Source: Pyrenopolyporus hunteri (Eukaryota > Ascomycota > Sordariomycetes > Xylariales > Hypoxylaceae). Taken from it: a stretch of 64,000 nt of DNA. The first letter of the stretch is position 1. Each line of letters opens with the position of its first letter. The notes beneath the pieces are model-generated. The model was not told where the DNA came from, made no database searches, and saw nothing but the letters and a program-made list of their open reading frames with translations. Below, piece by piece: positions 45,403 to 56,473 of this stretch. The position numbers and the translations under genes are program-made. The stretch covers positions 806,001 through 870,000 of the forward strand of contig CADCXC010000037.1 of the NCBI GenBank assembly GCA_902806595.1. Direction: 5' to 3'.

Positions 45403-48400
45403 GCGCACGAACTACAAACACGTTCGAAAGAAATTGTTTCCCTTTCATGTAACACCGGAGGGCCTACTAGGCCTAATGAAACGCTTTACGGAGGGTTGTA
45501 TAGGAACAAGGAGCCGTGTAAATCATTTTCTTTGTTTTTCCCCCCCTCATGGCTGCTACAACGAAGTAACGTTCGAAGGTAATACGATTGGCTTTCTGCG
45601 ATTTCTACAGTAGCGGGCAGGCAGCAGGAGGAGGGTAAGAAGATTTGTCGGTAGTATGCAAGGCCTTTTGGAGGTGGCGCGTCGGCGTTGGAAGGAGAGA
45701 AGCCTACCTTATGTAGATATATGCATCCCCTTCCCCCCCTTTCTTGAAACGAACGGTCGAACTACATATGTCCGATAATGTACATTTTTTCCCCGAATGC
45801 CATCAACTGACCGAGCATACACTTATCTAGTTAACTCTTTTAAGACTCGGGTTTTCCGGGCTTAAATACGTTGTCGCTATCCGGCAGCGGTTGTTCATGT
45901 TGATTAGACTCACCTATGTACGGTCCGTGTATAATTCAAGTCACGCAGGCAGCCTAGCCCGCCTTGACACTTCCCTGCCGTTGGTTTTGTGGGAGACCGG
46001 CTTATTCATAGCCGGGACCGGTCAACTTTTATGTACGAAATCGCATTCTTTTTCCATTTAAGCCCTCAGCCGGGTCCGCAAGGGTTAGGTCAAGCAAGCG
46101 TACGACAGGGGCAAAGACGTTACACCGAGTTCTAATTTATATTAGAGCCCACTTCTATGTAGAGGGGGGTGGCCCCGGACTAGGACTGCCGGGCGGAGAA
46201 AGTAAGGTTGGTAACGGCCTGTCTCTTTACCTATAAGGTCAGGGGTAGATGAGCCAATGACGGTGACGGCGTGGGTTGCACGAGTGGATGTGGTTTGCTG
46301 GTTCTTGTAGCACCGTAGCAGCACGTATATGACTCAGCAATTGCGTCTTTTCCCCATGCCTACATCGTACATACCTACCTACCTACCTACCTAGATATGC
46401 GCGGCGACGAGCGAGTGAGAGGTCGTGCTTTATACACATGGATGTATGTAAGTCTATAAGCAAGGGCATATAGGCCATGTCGATTAGGAGGATGGGATGG
46501 GTGAGATGGGAGATGCATCAGGAAGGCCGCGTCTAACGATCAGAACTAACGGCCGGAAGAGGATCTCCTGCTCTAGTTCGTCTCCTCGCCTGCCCAATGT
46601 ATTGGTAATCGTTGCTTGTTCACTTACGTGCTGCATATATAGACTTCCAAGGTTTATATATGATGTGCCCGACTTGGCTGATCGCATAACGACGGACTTG
46701 GTGAGGAAGATGTTTGGTATGGTGGGGTATGTAATGGTAGATGCCATGGTGGTATAGGCGCATCGAAGATATCACTTACACTAGATACATGTATGTATTA
46801 ACTTAACGCTCATGGATGCGTATGTAGCGTTTTAATTTATTCAGCAGCCGCCCGGCGGGTAAGGTAGGAGGTAGGTAGGAGGTACCTAGGTAGGTAGGGT
46901 AGGTATGGATGGTAATCGAGATGTGATTACCTATTACTTATTACTCGTTACCCATCCCATACACCCCTGTACGTTTGCGTATTGGTAATAGCATCCGGGC
47001 ATCTTGGGCAGGTACATGTGTATAGGCCATGTCCTGTCTTGTCCTGGCGAGAAAGTCCGGATTCTTCGGCAGTCGCCGACTAATTATAGTTGTAAAGTCG
47101 ATTAGGTTAGTCGATTGGGTTAGTCGGCCGGCATTTCCACTAACAATATGAACAATATGGAATAGCGTGGTATCGAAGGACGTTTAAATAAACCTACTAT
47201 TCCATTCTTTTCTAACAACGACCCTTATGTATTACGAGTTACTGGGGGGGCCGCAAGCGACTTTCACCCAAACAAGTAACAACAGATGCAAGAAACGGGA
47301 GTACGAAAAAAAAGGCAAGAAAAAAAAAGACTCGCCCGGTGGCGTGACACCTGCACGGTCGATCGCCCATCTAAGACTGGCAGACTGGTTCTAGCATTCC
47401 ATCTCGATCCATAGCGCCATTGTGGATTTCCGTCAAAGCCGGGGAAGCTATGGGAGCTCCGGCCACTTTTGAGGCTCTCAATGGCCCAGGCATCTTTCGT
47501 CCCTCCCTCCAAGTTCCCCTAGTCACCCCTCTTTCAACCTCCGACTCGACATTCAGAGTAATGATGGGCGCTGGCGAGCCCGGATGCAAATTGACCAATC
47601 CATCGCCTAGCCCTGAAGTCGGTAATCGAAAGGGGGTTGGCGGTCGTCTTGCGCAAATATTCATCGTCGAACAATTCCCCTACATACCTACCTACATACG
47701 CAAAGAAAAGCCCAAGTGGGTGTTGGGTAGGATGTGGAAGTGGTGATATAGACGATATACGCCGTCTTCGCAAAAAAAGCCATGATTTCAATCACGTCAC
47801 GTCACGTCACGTCAAGCCGACGCCATTATGCTATTTGCCCAGTCGCTTAACTTACATATTACATACGACCTCAATATACCCGCATGAGCGTTCCCTTTCG
47901 CCTCCCGGCCTTCGTCGGAGGTGCGGAGCTTCAGAAGGAAGAAAAAAATAAGATGCCACGCTAGGCCCCTGCAAGCTCCGGCAATGCTTTCACGATGCTG
48001 GCTCTATTTGGCGCCCTTTACCCTTTTGGGATCGAACGTGGTCGAGCGTTCGGTGGGGGCCTATCACCGTTTTCGATGTAATGGTGCGTCCTATGTTAGC
48101 TCATCCGATGCTGCCGTGAAGCCCATCCTCCAATATCGCCATGGTCATTCCCGCATGGGCTTGGCCGTTGGCTTGCTTGTCCATTGCCATCCTGACGCGA
48201 TTACCGAATCTTTCTTGCATTTCCCGACTGGATTCCGGGCGTAAGTTAAGCCCTTGCTCGTAACCTTTTCCAGTTATGACGGCATGAAATTCCATTTTAT
48301 GTTTTCTCTCCCGTTTTCTACCTCGGGCTTCCCAGTTGGTTATTACTAAGAAAAGCCCTAGCCGTTTCCCCTTGTTAGTATCAAGCTATAGGATAACTTC

Positions 48401-49189
48401 TTGTAGTTGTTCGCCAAGAAGAAGAAGAAAAAACCTTACCAATACAGACAGAAACAATCACAAGCAGCCTGCATGAGCTTGCCGTAAGCTAGCTAACTTT
48501 CTTTATGGCAGCTATCGAGTCCCGTGGCATTTTCCCCACATCAGGGCTGAAGGATCATCAACCATATTGGCTCGAGAGCCATGCGTGTTACAAAGAACCT
48601 TTATTGCATGTCAACTTTCTCTGGGTCTTCTGCCCATCGCGCCTCGTTCCATCGGCTTCTGCCTTTGGTTCCGAGCGTGTAAAGCTCCGAGTGGGTAGCT
48701 ATGTACTGTTACTGTCCTGTAATCCCGTAGTCCTATCCCATGCCACAAACGCATCACTATGACCCGTCGTGATCCGTCCTCGTCCGCACCATGCCGGGCG
48801 TTGTGGAAGATTCCATACAAGATTGGGATCATATGATCGTATAAGCGGAATGTCTGGCGCGGATCTCGGCTTTAATCACCACCAGCTTCATACTCGGTTA
48901 TTGACTCATCGCCCATAATTGGTCTCCGATGATGGCGATGATGCAACTTTACAGCATTCCATCTTAGATGCTCGTGCAAGGGGGCTTCTCCTATATTACG
49001 AGCCTCGTCCCCTCCGTCTTCTGACTCGTTCTGCATCATCCACACAGCGAATCACAGCAACTACCGAGCAAAAAGGGCTATATTAGACTTCCCATCCTTC
49101 TCACGTCTCGATCGTGAAGTGTCTAACAATATATCGAATAAATAAAAAAAAGTATTCCAATTCAGATAACGGCGGATCAGACCGACGCA
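45403..49189. other. Long gene-free region upstream of the opsin-like gene
   Basis: 3.8 kb, the longest non-AT-rich gene-free stretch in the right half. Open frames of 80-110 codons (46497-46757, 47420-47746 and 47921-48244) lack recognisable motifs. Contains CTAC/TACCTA tracts (46371-46393 and 46860-46905) and a tandem TCACG array at 47792-47814. The last 700 bp are pyrimidine-rich with a GAAGAAGAAGAA run near 48417, as in a long promoter or 5' UTR. Confidence 0.45.
47792..47814. promoter_or_regulatory. Tandem TCACG array (overlapping TGACGTGA bZIP-like sites)
   Basis: Four and a half copies of TCACG. Read on the other strand this gives repeated TGACGTGACG, which resembles ATF/CREB-type sites. 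It lies 1.4 kb upstream of the stress-type opsin gene; a functional link is speculative. Confidence 0.4.
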
Positions 49190-50184
49190 ATGGCTATCCT
49201 ACTTCCTCGCACGAACGCCGCCCTCCAAGTCAACCCTCCGGCCGGTAATGAGGCGCTGAGCGTAAACGGCAGCGACTGGTTATGGGCGGTGACCGCCGTA
49301 TACGTCGTTTCTTTCCTGACCTTCTATGCTACTAGCTTCGTTGCCCGATCCGGTGAAAAGATCTTCCACTACCTCTTCACCATCGCTCTCCTTGTCGGTT
49401 CCATCTCCTATTACGCCATTGCTGCCGACCTCGCCTTCGAGGCTATCCCAGTCGTCAACCACAAGCCCGTGAGCGATTGGACTCGACAGATCTTCTGGGC
49501 TGAGTATGTCAACTGGGTCGTTAGCTTCCCCGTCGTCGCGATCGCTCTTGGCCTGCTAAGCGGCGTCTCTTGGGCCACTATCCTTTATAACGTTGCTCTG
49601 TCGTGGACGTGGTAAGTAGTTGTTAAGACCCGGTATATATTCTTTATGGGCTCATACTAACTCAACGATAGGGTTATCTCTTACCTAGTTGCCGCGTTCA
49701 CCAGGTCCAACTACAAGTGGGGCTTCTATGCCTTCGGAACAGTTGCTTGGTTACTTCTTGCTGTGAACACTCTGGTCCACGGCACTACCTCTGCTAGGCG
49801 CGTCCAGGTTTCTCGTGACCGTAAGTCAGCTCCCAGAGACCTTGAATCCCGCCCGTTGTTCCTGAAACTAACTACGACACCGTAGACTCTCTACTCGCCG
49901 GATGGGTCAACCTCCTGTGGCTCCTATACCCCATTGCATGGGGTCTCTCCGATGGTGGTAACCGCATTGGTGTTACTCCCGCATACATCTTCTTCGGTAT
50001 CCTGGACGTTCTCCTAATCCCCGTCCTCTCCTTCACCTTCCTCATCCTCGCCCGTAACTGGGACTACGGCAGGCTGAACATCGCCTTCACCCGATACGGC
50101 CGTGTCCACCAAGCCGGTGAATTCCCCGAAAAGACCACCACCGCCGCCCCGGCACAACCCGTGGTCGGCGAGCAGGCCGCATAA
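49190..50184 (+). CDS. Opsin-fold membrane protein of the Hsp30/Yro2/Mrh1 type, no retinal lysine
   Basis: Three exons: 49190-49611, 49672-49820 and 49886-50184, giving 289 residues. Seven membrane spans of the microbial-rhodopsin family are evident (WLWAVTAVYVVSFLTFYATSF to LDVLLIPVLSFTFLILARNW). In helix G the retinal-binding lysine of true rhodopsins (LDVLAKP) is replaced: here the helix reads LDVLLIP, with Ile235 at that place. The helix C proton-carrier positions are also changed (YVNWVVSFP). These features mark the opsin-related, heat-shock or plasma-membrane Hsp30/Yro2 group, which is stress-induced in yeast and has no known photochemistry. The tail is Ala/Pro/Thr-rich and hydrophilic. 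Third positions are strongly C-biased, suggesting high expression. Confidence 0.93.
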
Positions 50185-51941
50185 ACGGACGGAGTATCCG
50201 GAATAGATCTCGCGGCTCTTCTCAGCGTTGAACGTCGCTGGCAGGTCCACCACAAACCGCCCGATCATCCGCACACCCGCATAAATATCAAACTTAAGCT
50301 CACCCCGTTCCGGCATAAAGCATGGTAGGCTGGGCCTGTCACTCGTTACGACGTTATGACCACTCTTGGTCGCGAAATTATTACGACCAAGGATTAATTG
50401 GGTTGTTAGACGGTCACGATTTTTTTCGGTTTCCTTACTATACCCCCTTCACTCGCTTTTGGAAAGATGGGATAACAAGGAGACATTATACCCTTCGTAA
50501 TAGCAGGTGTCTAGGTGAGGAGGATGGGTTTAGTCTATGTAGTAATATTAATGGTACTTATGAGTAGATGAATATATGCGCCTTGGCTGTCTCAGCTCTT
50601 CATGCTTTGGTCCGTTTGTCCTTGGTACTCGCGTCGTCTGGTTTATGATTTAATGGGTCTAATGCCTTGCTTCATATTACACGGGGCTATCAGCTTAGTC
50701 TTTGAATAGGAGATTCCAGTCTGTTTCTTCTTAACTGAAATGTGCCCATAGATCATAAACTCTGGAAGTAAACCTCCGTACACCCAGACACACACCTCTA
50801 GAGTCCGACTATTAATGGCATAAGAGCCATATATTAAACCAACGTAAAAGTCATCATAGCGATAAAAAGTGTAGAACACTTTGATAATGAATAGACGGAC
50901 GTGCTATAGTAGCATACAAAGCCCTAGACCATCCCCGTTGAATTCAGAACGCTATGGGACGAATTATGTATTACCTTTTTATTTAGAGACCAGTTAATCC
51001 ATGTAACCATTCACAAGGGCTTCATGATGCTTCTAACTCGATGTGGTTGCCGCGGGGACGGCATTGTAACTCGGGTTCGCATCGAAGACCATAGTGTATG
51101 GCGACCCAGTGTTGCCTGTGGAATATAAGCTACCCAGTATAGGAGCAGTGGAGATACTTTACTCAAGCGCATCATACGTAAGGTCGTGGTACCTGAAATA
51201 TTAAATTTACGTATATTCTATGTTTTTAGTTAGTATAAAAGGAGAGTGTCATACCTACTCTTCGATACATGCCTCCTAGGGACCGGGTATAAAAAAATCC
51301 GATGATGGCCAACACACCCGCTATAGATATATTATAACGGCAGCCACTTAGAAGCTCAGATATACGTCTATAAAGGGATTAGAAAGAGTAGAGCTTCATT
51401 GGCTCTCATAGGATTATCTCGCAGGCGTAGAAGGCGCTCGCGGTGGCTGAGAAGCCACTCTCTTGTGCAAGACAGAATAGAAAGGCTTGGAGATGGAGGT
51501 AGGCCTGGATATGGAACTATCTAGGCTTTACCCTGGGGTTTTAGTCATCCGAAATGACTTCGACCGCCTTGACGAATCATCCTCTTGAACCTCGCCGTTG
51601 CTTCGACTTCAACTCCTTCGGTTCGACTAAGCTCATATACGTAACCAGGTACGTTTACACGATCTTATCTGCTTATAAGGATAGAACGATGCCGCGAGAT
51701 CACATCCCGAGAATCTCCAGCGGCCCGAGACGCTAGAGGAAACTTCTTGGGTGGTATATAGAAGCCGACACTCACTACGTAGCATAGCGTCTAGCCTCCT
51801 ATTAGTATGGCACTTACCCCAAGACCACCAATTACTATACCAAAAGGGAGCGAAAGCCCTCGGCATATGAGCACTCTAGGTCCCAACGAAGCGGACGAAG
51901 AGGAAAGAAGAGGAACGAGCAAAAAGTATAAACTTGGACGT
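50185..51941. other. Intergenic region between the opsin-like gene and tRNA-Phe
   Basis: 1.8 kb with no supported gene. The first 130 bp are GC-rich 3' flank of the opsin gene; the remainder is A/T-leaning. Open frames near 50643-50879 and 51554-51866 have no recognisable features. Confidence 0.45.
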
Positions 51942-52034
51942 TGCGGTGGGTGCGGATTGAACGCACGACTTTCAGATTTGTAGGAATGAAGTTGAAACTT
52001 CAGTCTGACACTCTCCCAACTGAGTTACCCCCGC
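51942..52034 (-). tRNA. tRNA-Phe (GAA) with a 20-nt intron
   Basis: Cloverleaf on the minus strand: acceptor GCGGGGG with CCACCGC, D arm ACTC-AGTTGGGA-GAGT, anticodon stem TCAGA/TCTGA with loop CTGAAGA (anticodon GAA), then AAGTC, T arm GTGCG-TTCAATC-CGCAC and discriminator A. A 20-nt intron follows position 37, as in nuclear tRNA genes. One acceptor mismatch (G5-A68) and A instead of G at position 10 are unusual. A T5 run downstream (51925-51921) is a pol III terminator. Confidence 0.85.
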
Positions 52035-53539
52035 TCCGATGAAAATTCTCTTTGATTAAATGCCGCTATATTCGGTCAATTTTTGCTCGTGGTCGTCCGG
52101 TCTTTTGTTTGCGGCTCGGTGTTGGGCCCCATATAGGGCTGTTCTGTCCCCTTAGCGTTATGGGTCTCCGTCTTGGGCTTGACAGCATGCGGAATAGCCA
52201 TATGGCTAGGTAGGTTTATGGGATTAGCTCAACAGTATGGGCTCGTTTTACTCTGGCCTGTAGCGGACACGGCGATTGTATATGAGATGGGTTACCTAAG
52301 CCTATTTTATTCAAAGGGCCGTGGTCATGCTTTAGTGTAGGTGGGTATTTTATAATATACGCGCAGATATACTTACTAGACGATTGTATTATGTGAATAT
52401 CAAATGATAGAAGAAGGATTAATATTCGGCATGTATGATACTACCGGCTTCTAGGAGTTAACTGGACTTGGGCGATCAGAGTAATGTAGTTGATCGATCG
52501 CCAATGCAAGACTAAAGCAGTATCACGGCTCACAATACTTCGACTCAGTGACTCTAAGAGCATAAGCTCTCTCCCGATATATTTTAATGTAAAGGAATCT
52601 TTTTGTAGGACGCTTCTAGCCTCACTGTTGGTAGAGAGGGTGGGAACCATCATCTTCATAGAGGCGGGCAAATAAACACGAATAGGGCGATAACTGAAGC
52701 ATAACCATGGCGAATATGACATGTCACTTCTAGCACATGAGTTATGCTTCCTAATAAATAGATACTCGATCAAGGGACTATTCGTATTGGTTGGGACTCT
52801 AGTAACTAGATCACAGGTCAAGGGGAGTTTGACACGGATGCCTAGGACACCCCATTCTCACCGAAGGAAATAGCAGATCACCCGATTTGACAATGTAGTA
52901 GAGAAAAGGCTAAGATAATATATCCACCACCTAGGTCCCTAGGGGTCTGGCCGCTATAAGAGGGCCGAAGCACCTATCAACCCAGGGAGCTCTAGGCTGA
53001 GAATCGTGTGTTGACGGTTATCTACATAGCATAGAATAGAAGAAAACTAAGGAAAGGAGGGCTCTAGACATAAACCATTTTATCTTCTAGTTTCAACTCG
53101 GGGTTGTTCAAGTTCGGGGCCGGACCTGACTAGAAGAGTCAGTGAATGCAGTCGTGAGAGCGGCGAGACTCTAGGACTGATTTTAGACTGGTTTTATATA
53201 GGAGGGTAATAAATAACTGAACCGGTCAGCTGCCAACTGTGTCAGACATCCCAAATTGAATGTCTTGAAATGAAATTTTATACATTAATAATGGGTATAC
53301 AGTGCGTTGAATTTCGTAGTATCTTGACTCTGGATAATACATAGATACTTCTAAAGGGGGGTGGTACGTAGCAGAGCCGACGTTCGGAGCAAACTGGATT
53401 TGCAACCCCCACCCATGTATGGTGGCGCTCCATTTTTGGAGGGGTAGAGAGCTAGCTACTGAACTAAAAGCATATAAAGGGTTTTAACAGCAAGAAAATT
53501 CAACGAGGCAACCACCTCACCCCGCAATCACCTTCAAAT
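52035..53539. other. Intergenic region between two tRNA genes
   Basis: 1.5 kb without a supported gene. A 126-codon minus frame at 52441-52821 has no recognisable motif. Possibly decayed repeat sequence. Confidence 0.4.
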
Positions 53540-53650
53540 GGTAAGATGGCCGAGCGGTCTATGGCGGTAGATTCAAGAGCTGAGTCTCTTACTCTTCCAA
53601 AGAGTTTCCTACTCCCGAAAGGGGCCGGGGTTCGAATCCCCGTCTTATCA
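53540..53650 (+). tRNA. tRNA-Leu (CAA) with an intron
   Basis: Plus strand: acceptor GGTAAGA with TCTTATC, D arm TGGCCGAGCGGTCTA (classic Leu A box), anticodon stem GTAGA then TTCAAG (anticodon CAA), an intron of roughly 29 nt, 3' stem CCTAC, long variable arm with CCC-GAAA-GGG, T arm CGGGG-TTCGAAT-CCCCG and discriminator A. The long variable arm and intron position match fungal Leu-CAA genes. There is one mismatch at the foot of the anticodon stem. A T-run terminator lies at about 53668. Confidence 0.85.
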
Positions 53651-54628
53651 ATGGTACATTGCGATTCTTTTTTTTTTCGTGCTTCTTTTTCACAATTGAA
53701 CATTCCTTCTCTTTTCTACTCTAGATAGATACCTCGAGTCCGTCTAGACTTTGCGATTTCAACTTTCTTTTTCGCGCCTCGCGACCGCAGAAAAGTGGGT
53801 TGCCGAGGGGTACGTCGTCTTATGCCTGATCCTACGGATAAATCGAAGTATATCCCACCACTACACATCCCGCCATCGAATTGGAAATGTGTGCATGCCT
53901 CTCACGAGCGCATTCTATTGCCGATTTCAATCAATGTACATTTAACATGTCATTACATATCTTGTGGTGGTATTCAAATATATTGCTACCATGTCAATAT
54001 GCTCCTTGACGTAGGTCTACTAGAACCCAGCCCTCGTCTAAATACAACCTTACCTCTGGTCTTATGAGGCTTAAAGCGCATCCGACTTACCTGCAACCCT
54101 ACGTGGACCTAGTTATTACGACTGCGGCGCACTATTATCTTATGTCATATCACACTCAGCGGTCGAGTAAATATCCCTACGAGGCACACGGTAGTAGTAA
54201 GTCTCTTGTAGGTTGTATACAATTAAGGATAATGGGCTTGATGATCGATCGAGCTGAAATATTCCATGGTGGGTATATCTGGATATGTCCACTGAACACC
54301 ATATCCTGTCGGGAAAACCCTCTACCAGCCGGGGAGGTGCGTACTGCGCGACTACTTAGGAGTTATTATATAAACGATCCTAATCGCGGTATAGAACTGC
54401 TCCATCCTAAAGCGCCTATAACGAGCTTCATAGATTTTGACGACCGATTATGGGGCGGTCTCTAGTATCAAGCAATGCTGCCGCCACCATGAACCTTATC
54501 TTACAAGAAGCTAAGATGCACCAGAGATCATCTAGATATTGAGGTATTAAGCAATATCTGTGTAAACGCCCGCCAACGAGGATATCCTGGCGCCATTATA
54601 AGTGACAAGTAAATAGACCCTATAAATC
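53651..54628. other. Flank of the inverted-repeat element, no supported gene
   Basis: About 1 kb. A 133-codon frame (54064-54465, +) starts with ATG but shows no domain I recognise and is not called as a gene. The sequence is A/T-leaning. Confidence 0.4.
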
Positions 54629-55716
54629 AACCCACCGTTATTCGCACCACCCTAATAAAAACTACGCGTTTTTTATATAAAATCGTTAATTTCGTATATT
54701 CGTAATTAATTAGAAAAAATAGATATAAATAAATAATTTTTAAATTAATAATTTATAATATATCGAAATAATATATAAAAAATTTTATAAAATTATAAAA
54801 TTATTTATAAAATAAAAAATAAAAAAATAATTACGTTAATATTTTTTTATATAAAATATTAATAAATTTATTAACGTTTATAATTTTACGAATATTACGT
54901 AATAATTTTTAGTTTTAATTTTATATTTATATATTAAAATATAAATATATATAATGTTTAAAAAATAAATAATAATATTTTATTTAAATTAATTATATAA
55001 ATATTTTTAATTTTTTTATTTTTTTATATTAAATTTTAATTTTTTTAAAAAATATTTTTATATTTTATTTTATATTTAATTTAAAAAAAATAATATTTAT
55101 ATTATTTTAACGTATTTATATATATATATTTTTTATATAAAAATATAATATTAAATAATAAAAAATCATTAATTAATAAATCGAAAAAAAATATTAAACG
55201 ATTATTTAATATAAAAGTTACGAAAAAAAATTATATTTATTATATTTATTTATATAAAAATGTAATTAATTAATTTTACATTAATCGATATTTATATATC
55301 GTTTTAAAATATATATTTTAAATTTTTGTTATTTAAAACGACGAATTATTTAATAAAAATATATTTATTATTATTATCGTTACGGTAAATTTTTTAATAT
55401 AAAATTATATAATTATATATAAAATTAAAATTAAAAATTATTACGTAATATTCGTAAAATTATAAACGTTAATAAATTTATTAATATTTTATATAAAAAA
55501 ATATTAACGTAATTATTTTTTTATTTTTTATTTTATAAATAATTTTATAATTTTATAAAAATTTTTATATATTATTTCGATATATTATAAATTATTAATT
55601 TAAAAATTATTTATTTATATTTATTTTTTTAATTAATTACGAATATACGAAATTAACGATTTTATATAAAAAACGCGTAATCCCTACTAAAATGATGCGA
55701 GTAACGGTGGGTTAAC
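54629..55716. mobile_element. RIP-eroded DNA transposon with ~300-bp inverted repeats (Mutator-like by structure)
   Basis: The left arm, starting AACCCACCGTTA at 54629, is repeated in inverted orientation at the right, ending TAACGGTGGGTT at 55713. The two arms stay nearly identical for about 300 bp (54629 to about 54925, and about 55420 to 55713), including indel-free AT-rich stretches. About 490 bp of AT-rich filler lies between. Flanks CTATAAATC (54620-54628) and TTATAAATC (55717-55725) look like a 9-bp target duplication differing by one C-to-T change, leaving three extra bases at the right end. Long inverted arms and a 9-bp duplication fit Mutator-like elements, but without a transposase gene the class is an inference. 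Almost every C in the arms is in CG, as expected after RIP. Confidence 0.85.
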
Positions 55717-56101
55717 TTATAAATCTAAACTTATATAAACTTAAAGTTGCGTGATTGGTATCCGATTAGGTTTTATGACGACCTGCTTTATTGCCTCGTA
55801 TCTCGCAGCATCATGGAACACTGGAGCGAGAGGAGCGAATAGAGGAAATGGAATACTCCCAGGAAATGTTTCGGCTCACATTTTCATATAGGGATATTCC
55901 TTACTTCGATGCTGATTTTCGCCTTGAAATGGCGCGCTTGTGGTGATTACCTACTCGATGCTCACCGTCTCCGAAAACTCGAAAATTGACTACTTTACGT
56001 TATCATGATTACCAGGGAGGAGTCGTATATATCCTAAAAGATTTTTTTTTCTTTTTGGATCTCCTGTGAAAGACATTGCTACAGCTCATCACTCTACGAA
56101 T
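55717..56101. other. Right flank of the inverted-repeat element
   Basis: About 385 bp of ordinary composition after the TTATAAATC duplication copy; no gene seen. Confidence 0.4.
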
Positions 56102-56473
56102 ATGGTGTCATTCCTAGTGGCCGTCCTTTCTGTTACCTTCGCTGGACGATGTTGCGCGTGATATCGACACGGCGACGACGTGTTCTTGCCGATTGACTCC
56201 CCTGAGAGTTTCGCTACATCGGCGGCCGTCGCCGGCATACCACCTCTAACGTTCACCTATGCCCTCACCGATTATTAGCAGTGCATCTTAGGTCGGTGCA
56301 GCGCGGCATCCTTGCGGCGTCTGGAACGGTGGTTCGACCCGGTCTTCGAGTGGCCGCAGCAGCTGGGTTCGCGGTCGAGTGATGATAGGAGAAGGACGAG
56401 ACGGCCGAGGTTGAGCAACAGGAGGGCCACCTTGGAGGGCCTAAGCGCCGTAATGAAGGGTGCTAGGCGTTGA
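56102..56473 (+). pseudogene. Possible relic reading frame with two internal stops
   Basis: A GC-rich patch in an otherwise A/T-leaning region keeps one frame open for 124 codons, apart from TGA at 56159 and TAG at 56276. The frame starts with a hydrophobic, signal-like segment (VSFLVAVLSVTFAG) and ends with an Arg-rich stretch. Both stops could come from single C-to-T changes (CGA to TGA, CAG to TAG), the kind RIP makes. The product is not recognised and the frame may be chance. Confidence 0.3.

Noticed and set aside
54064..54465. 133-codon plus-strand frame beside the inverted-repeat element
   Set aside because: Starts with ATG but no known domain, no codon-bias support visible, and no link to a transposase motif.
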